A DNA stretch of 64,000 nt from Desulfovibrio sp. G11 (lineage in GTDB: Bacteria; Desulfobacterota; Desulfovibrionia; Desulfovibrionales; Desulfovibrionaceae), in the NCBI RefSeq assembly GCF_900243745.1, contig NZ_LT984798.1, positions 1,110,501 to 1,174,500 of the forward strand. The letters are read 5' to 3'. Under the pieces are notes generated by a model, which had not been told where the DNA came from, searched no databases, and was given only the letters and a program-made list of their open reading frames with translations. Numbering within the stretch: the stretch's first letter is position 1; the number at the start of each line of letters is the position of its first letter. This document shows, piece by piece, positions 36,690 to 45,183 of this stretch. The translations under genes were made by a program, and so were the position numbers.

Positions 36690-38453
36690 ATGGGTAACTT
36701 GAAATTGAGAACAAAACTAATTTGTGCATTTTCAGGAATTTTATTAATACTAATTATATCGTCAGGTATCACAATCAACAATTTGCTAAAAATTGAAAAA
36801 GACGTCAGCTATATTAATGGGGCATGGAATCCATCTTTAGTTGCAATCATGACAATGAATACTGAATTGGCACGCATTAGATTTGCTGTGTCCGGTAGTA
36901 TAGGTGAAAATGATAATAATATTGTTAAAATTTACGAAGAATACATCAAGGAAAGATTGCAAGTCATCGAGTCAAATCGTGCTATTTATAAAAAAATATT
37001 AGAAGCAGATGAAGAAATTGATCCTGAAGACATGCGTCTATTAGATGAGATTGAAAAACTTTCTCCCCTCTTTATCCAATTAAGAGCACACATTTTTTCT
37101 CTTATCAAAGAAGGACGGCATGAGGAAGCGAGACAAATTTTTAATACAGAATACCGTCCATTGTATGAAAAGTTGAGAAAAGTATATGAAACAATAGTGA
37201 ATTTGAATGTTCAGGGCACAAAAAGTGATTTGGAAGCTATTGATGAGACTGGACACTTTTCTCGTATTTTGGCCATCAGCCTGACGGTAGTCGGATTTTT
37301 CATAAGCGCGATAATGGCCAGCCTAATTATTCGTTCTGTTAATACCCAACTGGGTAAGGATCCTGGCGAGCTGGCTATCATTGCGCAAAGAGTAGTTGAT
37401 GGTGATTACGCAATTGATGATGATAGTATAAAGAAAGGCATCTACGGTTCCATTGTAGAAATGGTTATAGCGCTGAAGCAGCATATTGAACATGCTGAAC
37501 AAGAATCAGAAAATGCCAAAGAGCAGTCAGCTAAAGCTCAGGCTTCGATGATGCAAGCCGAAGCTGCAAGCAAGGAAGCTCAAAAGAAGACTGAAACAAT
37601 GTTACAAGTGGCAGATCGGCTGGAGCAGGCAGGAAGTGTCATTTCTTCAGCCTCCGCAGAACTCGCGGCCCAGATTGAACAATCTGATCGTGGTGCCGGG
37701 GAATCTGCACAACGTCTTTCCGAGGCAGCTACCGCCATGAATGAAATGAATGCTACGGTGCAAGAGGTCGCAAGAAATGCCGCTGCAGCCTCAAGCGCTT
37801 CGGCAGAAACCAGGGAAAAAGCACAGCATGGCGCTTCTATTGTAGATCAGTCCTTGCAGAGCATTGAAGGCGTTCGCCATATTTCTTCCCGACTTAAAGA
37901 AGATATGAGTCAGCTCCATGGGCATGCGCAAAATATTACCAGAATAATGGGGGTCATTTCTGATATTGCTGACCAGACAAATTTGTTGGCCTTGAACGCA
38001 GCAATTGAAGCTGCCCGAGCGGGAGAAGCCGGGCGTGGTTTTGCTGTTGTTGCTGATGAAGTCCGCAAGCTGGCTGAAAAAACTATGGCCTCTACAACGG
38101 ATGTCAGTAGTGCTATTGCTGCCATACAAGACAGTACTGAAAAAAGCATGATCAGTATGGATGATGCCATGGAACAGGTAAGCCAGGCTACAGAGCTTGC
38201 CGGGCTGTCCGGTCAGGCTCTCCAGGAAATTGTGGCCACGGTTGATGTCACAGCAGATCAGGTACATGCCATTGCCACAGCCAGTGAAGAACAATCCGCT
38301 GCCAGTGAGGAAATCAACCAGTCAATTATCCAGGTGAATGACATGGTAGGGCAAACTGCGGATGCCATGCATGAAGCGGCCAGGGCTGTATCAGATTTGG
38401 CTATCCAGGCACAAGAACTCACTAGCATTATTCAGAATCTGAAAAATGCATAA
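36690..38453 (+). CDS. Methyl-accepting chemotaxis protein
   Basis: 587 residues from ATG 36690 with GGAGGG 6 bases upstream. TM1 (about residues 10-30), a four-helix-bundle periplasmic sensor, TM2 (about 190-212), HAMP-like region and a cytoplasmic coiled coil with the hairpin tip [20 protein letters not shown]. It ends without a CheR-binding pentapeptide. The sensor half is AT-rich, unlike the trb genes. It signals to CheA/CheW encoded elsewhere. The IS30 end lies 34 bases before the start, so the native promoter is probably displaced. Confidence 0.93.
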   Translation: MGNLKLRTKLICAFSGILLILIISSGITINNLLKIEKDVSYINGAWNPSLVAIMTMNTELARIRFAVSGSIGENDNNIVKIYEEYIKERLQVIESNRAIYKKILEADEEIDPEDMRLLDEIEKLSPLFIQLRAHIFSLIKEGRHEEARQIFNTEYRPLYEKLRKVYETIVNLNVQGTKSDLEAIDETGHFSRILAISLTVVGFFISAIMASLIIRSVNTQLGKDPGELAIIAQRVVDGDYAIDDDSIKKGIYGSIVEMVIALKQHIEHAEQESENAKEQSAKAQASMMQAEAASKEAQKKTETMLQVADRLEQAGSVISSASAELAAQIEQSDRGAGESAQRLSEAATAMNEMNATVQEVARNAAAASSASAETREKAQHGASIVDQSLQSIEGVRHISSRLKEDMSQLHGHAQNITRIMGVISDIADQTNLLALNAAIEAARAGEAGRGFAVVADEVRKLAEKTMASTTDVSSAIAAIQDSTEKSMISMDDAMEQVSQATELAGLSGQALQEIVATVDVTADQVHAIATASEEQSAASEEINQSIIQVNDMVGQTADAMHEAARAVSDLAIQAQELTSIIQNLKNA

Positions 38454-38472
38454 TTGTCCAGCTTCTACTTGA

Positions 38473-38514
38473 AGGTAGTTGGTAATCCCCCAAATAGGAG
38501 ATTGCCAACTACCT
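38473..38514 (+). terminator. Hairpin after the chemoreceptor gene
   Basis: AGGTAGTTGGTAATC pairs with the run AGATTGCCAACTACCT over about 15 bp. No T-run follows, so termination is uncertain. Confidence 0.5.
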
Positions 38515-38641
38515 AATTAACAGGGTGAGATAGGTATGCTCAAAGATTTTTTTGTTGCACGCCAACCTATTTTTGACCATTCCGGTAAGCTTTGGGCCTT
38601 TGAGCTGCTTTTTCGCACTGGGCTTTCTGAACATGCGGCAA

Positions 38642-38649
38642 TAATTGAT
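38642..38649. repeat. IS1595 target duplication, left copy
   Basis: TAATTGAT, repeated at 39363-39370. Confidence 0.92.
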
Positions 38650-39362
38650 GGGGCTGTCCTAGCTAAGACTAATGTTTAGCTTGTTTTACCCAATAAGTTA
38701 GCTCAGTTAGGAGTTGTTTATGATTGCCCCCATTGAAGCGCCATTCGCACTCCTTGAGGAACCAGTAAAAGTGTTCAGGCTTGATACCGTTAAAGCGACG
38801 TAAGTGTCTTTTGGCCTGATTCCAGAAATTTTCTATTCCGTTGATATGATTATATTGTTCCGCAAACTTCTGGGAATGATTGATGCGATGATGATGGAAT
38901 CCGTTGATATCCAGGGCGTTGTAAGCTGAAAACGTATCCGTATAGACTATGCTGTCAGGCTCCACCTGTTCTCTGATGATAGGCAGAAGTGTTTCCGTAC
39001 GGGCATCGGGAATGATTGCCGTATAGACTCTGCCGTTTCTCTTCAGCAGACCAAAAACGGCTATTTTTCCGGCAGCTCCCCGTCCTCGTTTACCTTTTCT
39101 TACTCCGCCAAAGTAACTCTCATCAGCTTCTATCTCACCGGACAACCGATAACTGGGGAGATGGGAAGCAATAAGACGGCGCAAGCGCATGAAATAGGAT
39201 GCGGCTGTGTTACGGTTTACTCCTGCCATTTCTCCGGCAGCCCTTGCCGTAGCGCCTGCTACAAAAAATTTTATGAGTTCGGTCTGTTGCCGATTACTTA
39301 GTCTGCTGCGCCTTTCATACATGGCGTTATCCTAGCTCTTTTTTCTTAGCTAGGACAGCCCC
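38650..39362 (-). mobile_element. IS1595-family insertion sequence (713 bp)
   Basis: Perfect 18-bp inverted ends GGGGCTGTCCTAGCTAAG, flanked by exact 8-bp copies of TAATTGAT. One transposase gene on the minus strand. It splits the EAL-HDOD gene. Confidence 0.94.
38669..39322 (-). CDS. IS1595 (ISXO2-like) transposase
   Basis: 217 residues, full length for a compact ISXO2-like enzyme. An N-terminal HTH (GATARAAGEMAGVNRNTA) precedes the catalytic core with EADESYFGG, VYTDTFSAYN and NGIENFWNQAKRHLR. ATG at 39322. The frame is intact, so the element may be active. Confidence 0.92.
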   Translation of the reverse strand: MYERRSRLSNRQQTELIKFFVAGATARAAGEMAGVNRNTAASYFMRLRRLIASHLPSYRLSGEIEADESYFGGVRKGKRGRGAAGKIAVFGLLKRNGRVYTAIIPDARTETLLPIIREQVEPDSIVYTDTFSAYNALDINGFHHHRINHSQKFAEQYNHINGIENFWNQAKRHLRRFNGIKPEHFYWFLKECEWRFNGGNHKQLLTELTYWVKQAKH

Positions 39363-39370
39363 TAATTGAT
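39363..39370. repeat. IS1595 target duplication, right copy
   Basis: TAATTGAT, identical to 38642-38649. Confidence 0.92.
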
Positions 39371-40492
39371 AATCCCGATGCGGCCACCATGCTGGTAGCC
39401 TCTGATGGATTTTTACGTGCCACATCGGGACTCCCCGACAACATCAAACTATGCATCAATTTCACTGAAAAACTGATTTTCCAGCGCTTTCCACTGGCGC
39501 TGCCTCCCCAGAAAACAGTTATCGAAATTCTGGAAAACGTCCCTGTCACTCCAAAACTGGTGGAGCGCCTCAGGGAATTAAAGGCAGAAGGTTACATGAT
39601 TGCCCTTGATGATTTTGTAGGCAACCCCAGTTATAAGGATATCTTCCCGTATATTGATATTATCAAGCTTGATTGTTTGGGACACTCTGTCGCCGAGGTC
39701 ATAGATATAAAAAAGCGGTTTTCAGGCACTAAATGCCACTTTCTGGCTGAAAAAGTGGAATCTGAGGCGGCATTTCTGGCATTTCGGGATCAGGGGATAT
39801 CTTTTTTTCAAGGCTACTATTTTGCAAAGCCACAGATATTACAAGACAAGAGGCTTACAAGCTCCTCAGAAGTACGTCTCAAGCTGGCTGTTGAAATTGA
39901 AAAGAATACGCCAAATACAAAGACGATCCTTGCTGCAATGCAGTCTGACGTTTCACTCAGCTACAGGTTATTGAGATACATCAATTCTGCGGCCTTTTCT
40001 TTCAAAGAAAAAATTTCTTCTATCCGTCAAGCCCTGACGTTGTTGGGTATAACAAAAACAAAACACTGGCTACGCCTCACGCTGTATGCAGACATGCTCA
40101 GCCCCGATGCCAATCCTGAAATTCTCCGTATGGCGTTGCAGCGCGCACATTTTCTGGGTGAGCTGGGCGTCGCTTCAAACTTTACCGCATCAAAAAATGA
40201 GAGTCTATTTCTTGTGGGCATGTTTTCAACCCTTGAGGCCATACTAGGCATGCCCATGAACACCCTCCTTAGAGAATTGCCCCTGAGTGATGAAATCAAG
40301 AGAGCTCTTCGGGGCGAACCCGGCATGTATGCCGACTACCTTGCCCTTGCCGTAGCCATGGAGCTTCTGGATTTTACCCGCGCAAACAAACTGGCCAGAG
40401 TGCTTTGTCTGCCAGAGAACATAGTCTCGAAGTCTTTTGAACTGGCCATAGAAAAATCCGACGCCATGATGAACCAGCTTGCTGATGTGTAG

Positions 40493-40964
40493 CAAGCTCA
40501 AGGCCTAGTGAGGTTACAAGTATACTTTAACTATCTGTTTGCCTAAGAAAATTTGAAAGGCCGACAAGCACAAATAGTTCTGGGTATGTGTCGGACTGGT
40601 CAACAATGCGCGGAATAGGTCATCACTTCCCGGTCGCAAGTATCTAGGTGTAGAGTATCAACGCGTTGTTCACCCTCCTAGCCTCGAAGCTGGAGGTTTT
40701 CTGCCAAGAGCTGAATGTGGCCGCAGAAAGTTGTTGAGGTGGTCCGGTTTAGTTGGACAGGTTGGCGACGTTGTTAAGCTCTAGCTGTAGAGCTGTTTTC
40801 CTTCCTGGCCTCTTCAGTCTTGATTTCTCCGGCAAAGCGTTGCCGAGCGCGGAAAATCAAGATATAAGGAGTGGATACGGCTGCCTGCTTAAGCTGGTAC
40901 TTGTAGCGCTTCAGGCCTTCACGTATATTTGTTCAGTCAAGAGTTTTTACGCTTGGAGGAAGCA
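40493..40964. other. Structured non-coding region
   Basis: No gene with a start and ribosome site is evident. Seen: a hairpin CCTCC(T)AGC-CTCGAA-GCTGGAGG then TTTT (40674-40700, probable terminator); AGCTCTA-GCTG-TAGAGCT then GTTTT (40777-40798); and a nested structure 40818-40862, where TCTTGATTT/AAATCAAGA enclose CGGCAA-AGCG-TTGCCG. A minus frame over about 40780-40920 is open for ~50 codons but lacks a start codon. GTCCGGTTTAGTTGGACA (40742-40759) looks like an IS end, so an IS relic is possible. Confidence 0.4.
40674..40700 (+). terminator. Terminator after the EAL-HDOD gene
   Basis: Stem CCTCC-AGC / GCT-GGAGG with one bulged T and loop CTCGAA, followed by TTTT. It lies about 180 bases after the stop of the EAL-HDOD gene. 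Confidence 0.5.
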
Positions 40965-41207
40965 ATGCGGGAACCAAATTTGAAATATTTTTCCAAGGAA
41001 GAAGAAAAGTCCGTCAGACAGCGTGCAATGGCTTTGTATGATCAGGGATGCGATGAAGAGGGAGATTCTTTACTTGACTCACTGCCGATGCCCGCAGAAT
41101 ACCTTCAAACCTTGAAAGAATGTATGGGGCTTGATGCATTGATAGAGGAAGGTGTTAACCTTTCCAAAGCGGTGGAAAAATATGGTCAAAACTGGCTTGC
41201 CTCTTAA
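40965..41207 (+). CDS. Small hypothetical protein upstream of the gene at 41182
   Basis: 80 residues from ATG 40965 with TTGGAGGAAGC upstream, a strong site. The product is acidic and helical (FSKEEEKSVRQRAMALYDQG). It overlaps the next gene by 26 bases, so the pair is translationally coupled. The layout, a small gene followed by a larger coupled one, is also that of toxin-antitoxin pairs, but I see no family motif to support that. Confidence 0.6.
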   Translation: MREPNLKYFSKEEEKSVRQRAMALYDQGCDEEGDSLLDSLPMPAEYLQTLKECMGLDALIEEGVNLSKAVEKYGQNWLAS

Positions 41208-41745
41208 TTTTGTCAAATTCCTTCAGCGCTCTGATAATATCAGAGAGGAGCTGTTTCAAGGTCCTAGTGGTATTCGATATGCGAAAGCCCTGCAAAAAAC
41301 AGCTTCAGAGATGGCCCTTGCGCTGAAGGCCAAGGATTTTGACACATTGCTGGCTATGGAAAAACTTGCGGTTCAGCGTGACTTCAGAGTGTATGAAACA
41401 GAGTTGGCCCAAAAATCGGAAAATGGCCATAAGCAAATCATGGAGCGCTGGCGAATCGGCTGCGACCCCCAAAAGGCCAGGGAAGATTTCCAGGCTACCT
41501 ATGCGCCGGAGAACCTGCCTAAAGCCCGCGTCATGGATACCGTCATGGAAAGCCTGATTAAAACCCAATGCAGGCGTTTATCCGATTATGCCAAAGGAAA
41601 TGCCACTCCGGCGGAAAAGCTCTACTTCTCGCGGCGTCAGGAATGTCTGAAGGCTGTGTACAAAGAGCATATGCTGCATATCTCCCAGGCCTTGGGACAA
41701 AGCAAGGCTCAGGAAAGGGACAGGGATAACTCACTGGTGCGCTGA
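41182..41745 (+). CDS. Hypothetical helical protein
   Basis: 187 residues from ATG 41182 with GGTGGAAA upstream; it overlaps the 80-residue gene by 26 bases. Highly charged, helical, no signal peptide or membrane segment, Lys/Glu/Gln-rich. It converges on the relaxase gene, 64 bases apart. No family recognised; proximity suggests an ICE accessory function. Confidence 0.6.
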   Translation: MVKTGLPLNFVKFLQRSDNIREELFQGPSGIRYAKALQKTASEMALALKAKDFDTLLAMEKLAVQRDFRVYETELAQKSENGHKQIMERWRIGCDPQKAREDFQATYAPENLPKARVMDTVMESLIKTQCRRLSDYAKGNATPAEKLYFSRRQECLKAVYKEHMLHISQALGQSKAQERDRDNSLVR

Positions 41746-41809
41746 CTTTTCTGTGAAGAAGAAATGAGCAGACGGCCAACCAGTCGGCAAGGTCGCTCCT
41801 CTTTTTCTT

Positions 41810-43636
41810 TCATCGTCCGATGCTCTGGTTCCGCTCCCGCTCCAGTTGATGATGGCGGCGTATAACGGCGGGCCGCTCAAAAATATTCTGTCCCTTCCGT
41901 TCATAAACCTTCTGTCCACCTATCAGCGTGTACACGGTATCTCCTGATGCTCTGTCCAGGGACCGACTCTTCACATTCCACTTGGCCGACATATAGGCCA
42001 GGGCCGTTGCTCTGGCTTCGGGGCTGAAGCTGATACTGCGCCCGGTGTCGCAAATCTTTCCGCCGGTGGGCAGCGTATAAATCACGCTGCCGTGCTTGCT
42101 GATCCTGGCAGTGGCTCCACTGGCCAGGCTGTCCATCAGTGCCATGCTGACAAGACGGTTTTTTGCTCTGGCCGAAAGGTCGGTCTTCTCCAGAACTGCG
42201 GTCTTGCTGGCCAGATAGGCGGAACGGGCTTGCTGCCGCTCATGGACGAACTGAAGTGTCTCCGGCGCAACTTCTTCCTGCCTGGACCGAAGGACAGCCA
42301 GGGCGGCATCATCGCCTTTGGTAGCCTCTTGCCGCAAAAAATCAAGCCAGTTGCCTCCTCCCGCCTGCATGCGCGCAGCATGGAGTTCTTCAGCCTCGTA
42401 TTGACGGGTCAATTTCATAAGATTTGTTCTGGTTCTGCGCGCTATGGGCCTGTGCTCCAACTCTTTGCGCTTTTCCGCCCACTTCTGACGGATAGCCTCC
42501 AGAGAAGATTTTCGCCTCATGTACTGTTGCTGGAACTCCTGCCAAAGCTGATTCCGGTTTGGCGCTTTCTGCAACGGAGCCGCGCCATAGCTCAGTTCGC
42601 TTTCCGGCATTGTCTCCCTGGATGCCTGGAAGGCTCCGAACCGGGCTTCCAGCTTCTTCAAAGATAACTCCCGATGTGCGGCGCTGGCCTTGGCCACATG
42701 CCGTCCATGTCGGTTTTTGACCACAAGCCCGGCTCCGCGCCGCTTCAGCTCCAGGCCATGCCTTGCAAAGGCCTGGTGTACGTCTTCCCAGGTTCGCGCT
42801 TTTTCCAGCATGGCTAAAATAACCTCGCCCTGGTCGCGTGCGTAACCCTCAAAGGACTGGCGACCCGTGTGGGCCTCCAGGGCCGCAGCTTTCCCCCCAA
42901 GGCTTTTCTCCCGCGCCTGATCACGACCGTTGTCAATGACAAGGCCGTATTCCTTCTCCAGTTCCCGGCACAGCTTGTCGCGTTTGATATAGTCCCGCCA
43001 GGGCTCCACCCGCGTCAGTTTTTCCGGGTGGATCAGATTGTAGGCAATATGCATGTGCATATTTTCGGTATTGATATGGACGCCGCAATGACGCTGATGT
43101 TCCGAAAGCCCCAACGCCTGGGCAAAACGTTTCTCAATGACTTTGAATAGCTCCGGTGTCAGCTTCGTTTCATCCTCCGGATGAAAGCTGACGATCATAT
43201 GATACGTTTTCTCCTGCGTGGTGCGCGTATTAAGCGCCTGGGTATCGGCCACTTCCCGGATGGCCAACTCATAGTCATCCCCGGCCCAACATCCGGCACA
43301 CCAGTTCATAAGGCATTTTTCTGGCTTTACATCTTTGGAAAAATCTGTGTCCCGTCGCACGCGGTCAGCGGCTCGTCGATCAGTGCGTGCATCAACAGAC
43401 AGAAAACTCGCAACTCCTCTTTTTTGCCCTTGAGAATAAGATGCCAGACGGCATTCGGACAGCTGACGCATGCGGTTTCCGGCAATGCCTTGACCTGCTT
43501 CAACGTGGCGCTGCGGATCATGGAATCTTTGTCCAACGCTCAGCTCCATATCATGATGATGCCCGGCGGCGATATAGTCCGCCAGCCGGGCGTAGTTATC
43601 GTTTTGTGGGGCGCAGGGAATACGTTTGCTGATCAT
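41810..43636 (-). CDS. traI: MOBP-type relaxase with an N-terminal insertion
   Basis: 608 residues from ATG 43636, which overlaps the MobC-like stop (ATGA). Motif I NDNYARLADYIA holds the likely nicking Tyr (residue 21); motif III is the His cluster in HINTENMHMHIAYN. The TQALNTR segment is typical of TraI/VirD2-like MOBP enzymes. Family members normally pass from the motif I helix to the GEKCLMNW-like segment within about 10 residues. Here about 80 residues (26-105) intervene, and this DNA encodes a credible Cys-rich gene in another frame. Activity is therefore uncertain. It nicks oriT (44890-44935) and pilots DNA to TraG. Confidence 0.88.
   Translation of the reverse strand: MISKRIPCAPQNDNYARLADYIAAGHHHDMELSVGQRFHDPQRHVEAGQGIAGNRMRQLSECRLASYSQGQKRGVASFLSVDARTDRRAADRVRRDTDFSKDVKPEKCLMNWCAGCWAGDDYELAIREVADTQALNTRTTQEKTYHMIVSFHPEDETKLTPELFKVIEKRFAQALGLSEHQRHCGVHINTENMHMHIAYNLIHPEKLTRVEPWRDYIKRDKLCRELEKEYGLVIDNGRDQAREKSLGGKAAALEAHTGRQSFEGYARDQGEVILAMLEKARTWEDVHQAFARHGLELKRRGAGLVVKNRHGRHVAKASAAHRELSLKKLEARFGAFQASRETMPESELSYGAAPLQKAPNRNQLWQEFQQQYMRRKSSLEAIRQKWAEKRKELEHRPIARRTRTNLMKLTRQYEAEELHAARMQAGGGNWLDFLRQEATKGDDAALAVLRSRQEEVAPETLQFVHERQQARSAYLASKTAVLEKTDLSARAKNRLVSMALMDSLASGATARISKHGSVIYTLPTGGKICDTGRSISFSPEARATALAYMSAKWNVKSRSLDRASGDTVYTLIGGQKVYERKGQNIFERPAVIRRHHQLERERNQSIGR
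43327..43521 (-). CDS. Nested Cys-rich small protein inside the relaxase gene
   Basis: 64 residues in a different frame from the relaxase, from ATG 43521 to TAA 43327. The sequence looks like a folded metal-binding protein: CVSCPNAVWH (residues 18-27), then RVFCLLMHALIDE and TACDG. In the relaxase frame the same DNA gives a low-quality, His/Arg/Gln-rich stretch absent from relatives I know. The ribosome site is weak (GGAC about 10 bases upstream). I infer a small gene inserted into the relaxase gene without breaking its frame. Confidence 0.55.
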   Translation of the reverse strand: MIRSATLKQVKALPETACVSCPNAVWHLILKGKKEELRVFCLLMHALIDEPLTACDGTQIFPKM

Positions 43637-43968
43637 AATGCCCTGATTCTGGCCTTCAGGCTTGCCTGAAGCTGGTCGATCTTATGCAGTAGCCCGTAAA
43701 TCTGTTCCTTGTGCCCACTGACCAGGGCCTGTTTGAGCAGGCCGCCCAGCCGCCCCAGGTCGGCATTGACCTTCAGCAGTTCCCGCCGGGCCTGCTGATC
43801 CTCCCGGCTCTCCACCCGAAAGCCCAGACATACGCGCCGGGCAAACTCCGACATGCTCAGCCCGGCCCGGTCACTGGACTCCATGATACGAGTGAATTCT
43901 TCCGGAGTTACGTAGGCCTTGACCTGTTCTGTGCGCCTGGGTTTTGTGGATTGGGGAGTGTTCTGCAT
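43633..43968 (-). CDS. MobC/TraJ-like relaxosome accessory protein
   Basis: 111 residues. An N-terminal ribbon-helix-helix region (EQVKAYVTPEEFTRIMESS) is followed by the MobC signature LGRLGGLLKQAL, also found in RP4 TraJ. It should bind oriT beside nic and recruit the relaxase. Start overlaps the Rha-like stop, and stop overlaps the relaxase start, each as ATGA or similar, so the three are one operon read away from oriT. Confidence 0.85.
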   Translation of the reverse strand: MQNTPQSTKPRRTEQVKAYVTPEEFTRIMESSDRAGLSMSEFARRVCLGFRVESREDQQARRELLKVNADLGRLGGLLKQALVSGHKEQIYGLLHKIDQLQASLKARIRAL

Positions 43969-44822
43969 CAGGCCTGTTCTTCCATCTTTAGCAGGTAGTT
44001 CCAGTCCCGTGTCCGCTGGAATACCCTGTGCAACAGGCAGCCAGCCAGAGAAAGCATTTTTTGCATGGCGTGAGGTGATAATGAGAGTAGCTCATTGAGG
44101 GACACGCCGCTCATATCTTCAAAATCCCTTTCAAGATCCCAGTCCAACGTATGTCTAAACTGCGAGCAGGCCGTAAGCATATTGCGCAGCATGATTACCT
44201 GCTCCGGTTCGGAGTCCTGGCCATCTTCCGCATATGCCGGGTGGTTGATCAGAAAGTAGACAAACTCGGAGGCCTCGTTCTGCTGCTCCTCGGTCAGTTC
44301 ACTCAGATGACTTTTCCGAAACCGGGCGCAGACGATGAACTCGGCGATTACCAGAGGAATCTTTTCCACGAAAGCCCAGTATGCAGTGAATCCGCGCAAA
44401 AGTTTGCATTTGCGCATGAGCACCTCTTCTTGCGGTTTCGACGGGGGCAGGGGAATCGGCAAGACCTGACGACGTAACGCCTTTTCCATCGTATTGAACG
44501 CTTCCAGGAACTTCTCTTTCCAGGCCGCCGCCTTCTTCCCCGTGAAGCCCATTGCCAGGAAGGAGAAACCGTCACGGGTGAGCTGGTAGGCAGGGCGCAT
44601 CTCTCCTTTGGCATCCTTATATTCAACGGGCGCAAAATTGCGCTCGTTAAACTCCTTCGAGCACTCCAGATTGGAGATAGCTTTGAGCACGTCCTTATGC
44701 TCCTTCTCGAAAGCCTGGGCGACGATCAGCGAGGAGGTGAACATCTTGCCGCCGTCGATCTCAACAATGTTTTCAATGTGTTGCGTTGTGATATCCTGTT
44801 CACTGTTCTGGCTGTCTTTCAT
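43968..44822 (-). CDS. Rha-family regulatory protein
   Basis: 284 residues from ATG 44822 with AAGGAGCAAAAAAC upstream; an earlier start at 44870 adds 16 poorly supported residues. Residues about 20-115 match the phage Rha/pRha domain: SLIVAQAFEKEHKDVLKAI, then YQLTRDGFSFLAMGFTGKKA and WKEKFLEAFN. The C-terminal half is helical and unknown. Rha proteins regulate phage or mobile-element genes. It heads the relaxase operon, just downstream of oriT, so it may control transfer (inference). Confidence 0.8.
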   Translation of the reverse strand: MKDSQNSEQDITTQHIENIVEIDGGKMFTSSLIVAQAFEKEHKDVLKAISNLECSKEFNERNFAPVEYKDAKGEMRPAYQLTRDGFSFLAMGFTGKKAAAWKEKFLEAFNTMEKALRRQVLPIPLPPSKPQEEVLMRKCKLLRGFTAYWAFVEKIPLVIAEFIVCARFRKSHLSELTEEQQNEASEFVYFLINHPAYAEDGQDSEPEQVIMLRNMLTACSQFRHTLDWDLERDFEDMSGVSLNELLSLSPHAMQKMLSLAGCLLHRVFQRTRDWNYLLKMEEQA

Positions 44823-44889
44823 GTTTTTTGCTCCTTGTCTTTTAGCGTTGAGCCGAAGGCGAATAAGCAAGCCACCCCCGGCGGTTGAG

Positions 44890-44935
44890 GGGGCAGGACG
44901 TAAAGTGGTACCACTTTACCTGTCCTGCCTTCTTC
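44890..44935. other. oriT with IncP-like nic region
   Basis: The + strand ACTTTACCTGTCCTG|CCTTC closely matches the RP4 nic region ACTTCACCTATCCTG|CCCGG as I recall it; the predicted nick lies between 44927 and 44928. It is part of an inverted repeat (44892-44929) centred on a perfect 20-bp palindrome GTAAAGTGGTACCACTTTAC (44900-44919). Orientation to the MobC/TraJ and relaxase genes is the same as in RP4. The palindrome could also serve as operator for the Rha-like gene. Confidence 0.8.
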
Positions 44936-44994
44936 TGCAGTTCTGATATTTTCGTAATTATGTAACATTTTTTCTGATTTAGTATATTTTTTTT

Positions 44995-45053
44995 AAAAAC
45001 GATAGAATCAGATGAAAAACGATAGTATCAGATAAAAAACGATGGAATCAGAT
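44995..45053. repeat. Three 19-bp direct repeats, 20-bp period
   Basis: Units at 44995-45013, 45015-45033 and 45035-45053 follow AAAAACGATRGWATCAGAT, with 1-base spacers. The 20-bp period is about two helix turns, so a protein could bind three times on one face. They lie 65 bases from oriT on its integrase side. Candidates: relaxosome accessory sites, iterons, or integrase/excision-factor sites. Confidence 0.85.
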
Positions 45054-45123
45054 TAAATTAGATTCTTCTAGGATACTCCAAAAGAAAAAATTCTAAGAGT
45101 AACATCCAAAATGAAAATTAGAC

Positions 45124-45151
45124 AAAAAAAGCTCCCTGTTTCCAAGGAGCC
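45124..45151 (-). terminator. Terminator of the small membrane-protein operon
   Basis: Read on the minus strand: GGCTCCTTGGAAACAGGGAGC followed by TTTTTTT. It lies 33 bases after the stop of the 29-residue gene. Confidence 0.75.
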
Positions 45152-45183
45152 TTGTAGTATTGGACAATCAGCTTATTTAAGGT

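Larger units (their letters stand above)
38536..40492 (+). pseudogene. EAL-HDOD signalling protein split by IS1595
   Basis: ATG 38536 starts MLKDFFVARQPIFD, a classic EAL-HDOD N-terminus. The frame is interrupted at 38649. Removing 38650-39362 and one target copy restores it at 39371 through to 40492, 411 residues in all. The EAL part is degenerate (FELLFR, ALDDFVG, AEKVE, FQGYYFAKP), so it probably binds rather than cuts cyclic-di-GMP. The HDOD part (SYRLLRYINSAAFS) follows. A fragment could still be made from ATG 39389, but without the N-terminal strand. Confidence 0.88.

Noticed and set aside
40753-40983. 76-residue + frame
   Set aside because: It covers the hairpin region and the ribosome site of the 80-residue gene at 40965 and resembles no protein.
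43181-43669. Long + frame opposite the relaxase
   Set aside because: Antisense shadow of a GC-rich gene with no ribosome site.
44995-45053. CRISPR-like repeats
   Set aside because: Repeats are 19 bp with 1-base spacers and no cas genes; phased binding sites fit better.
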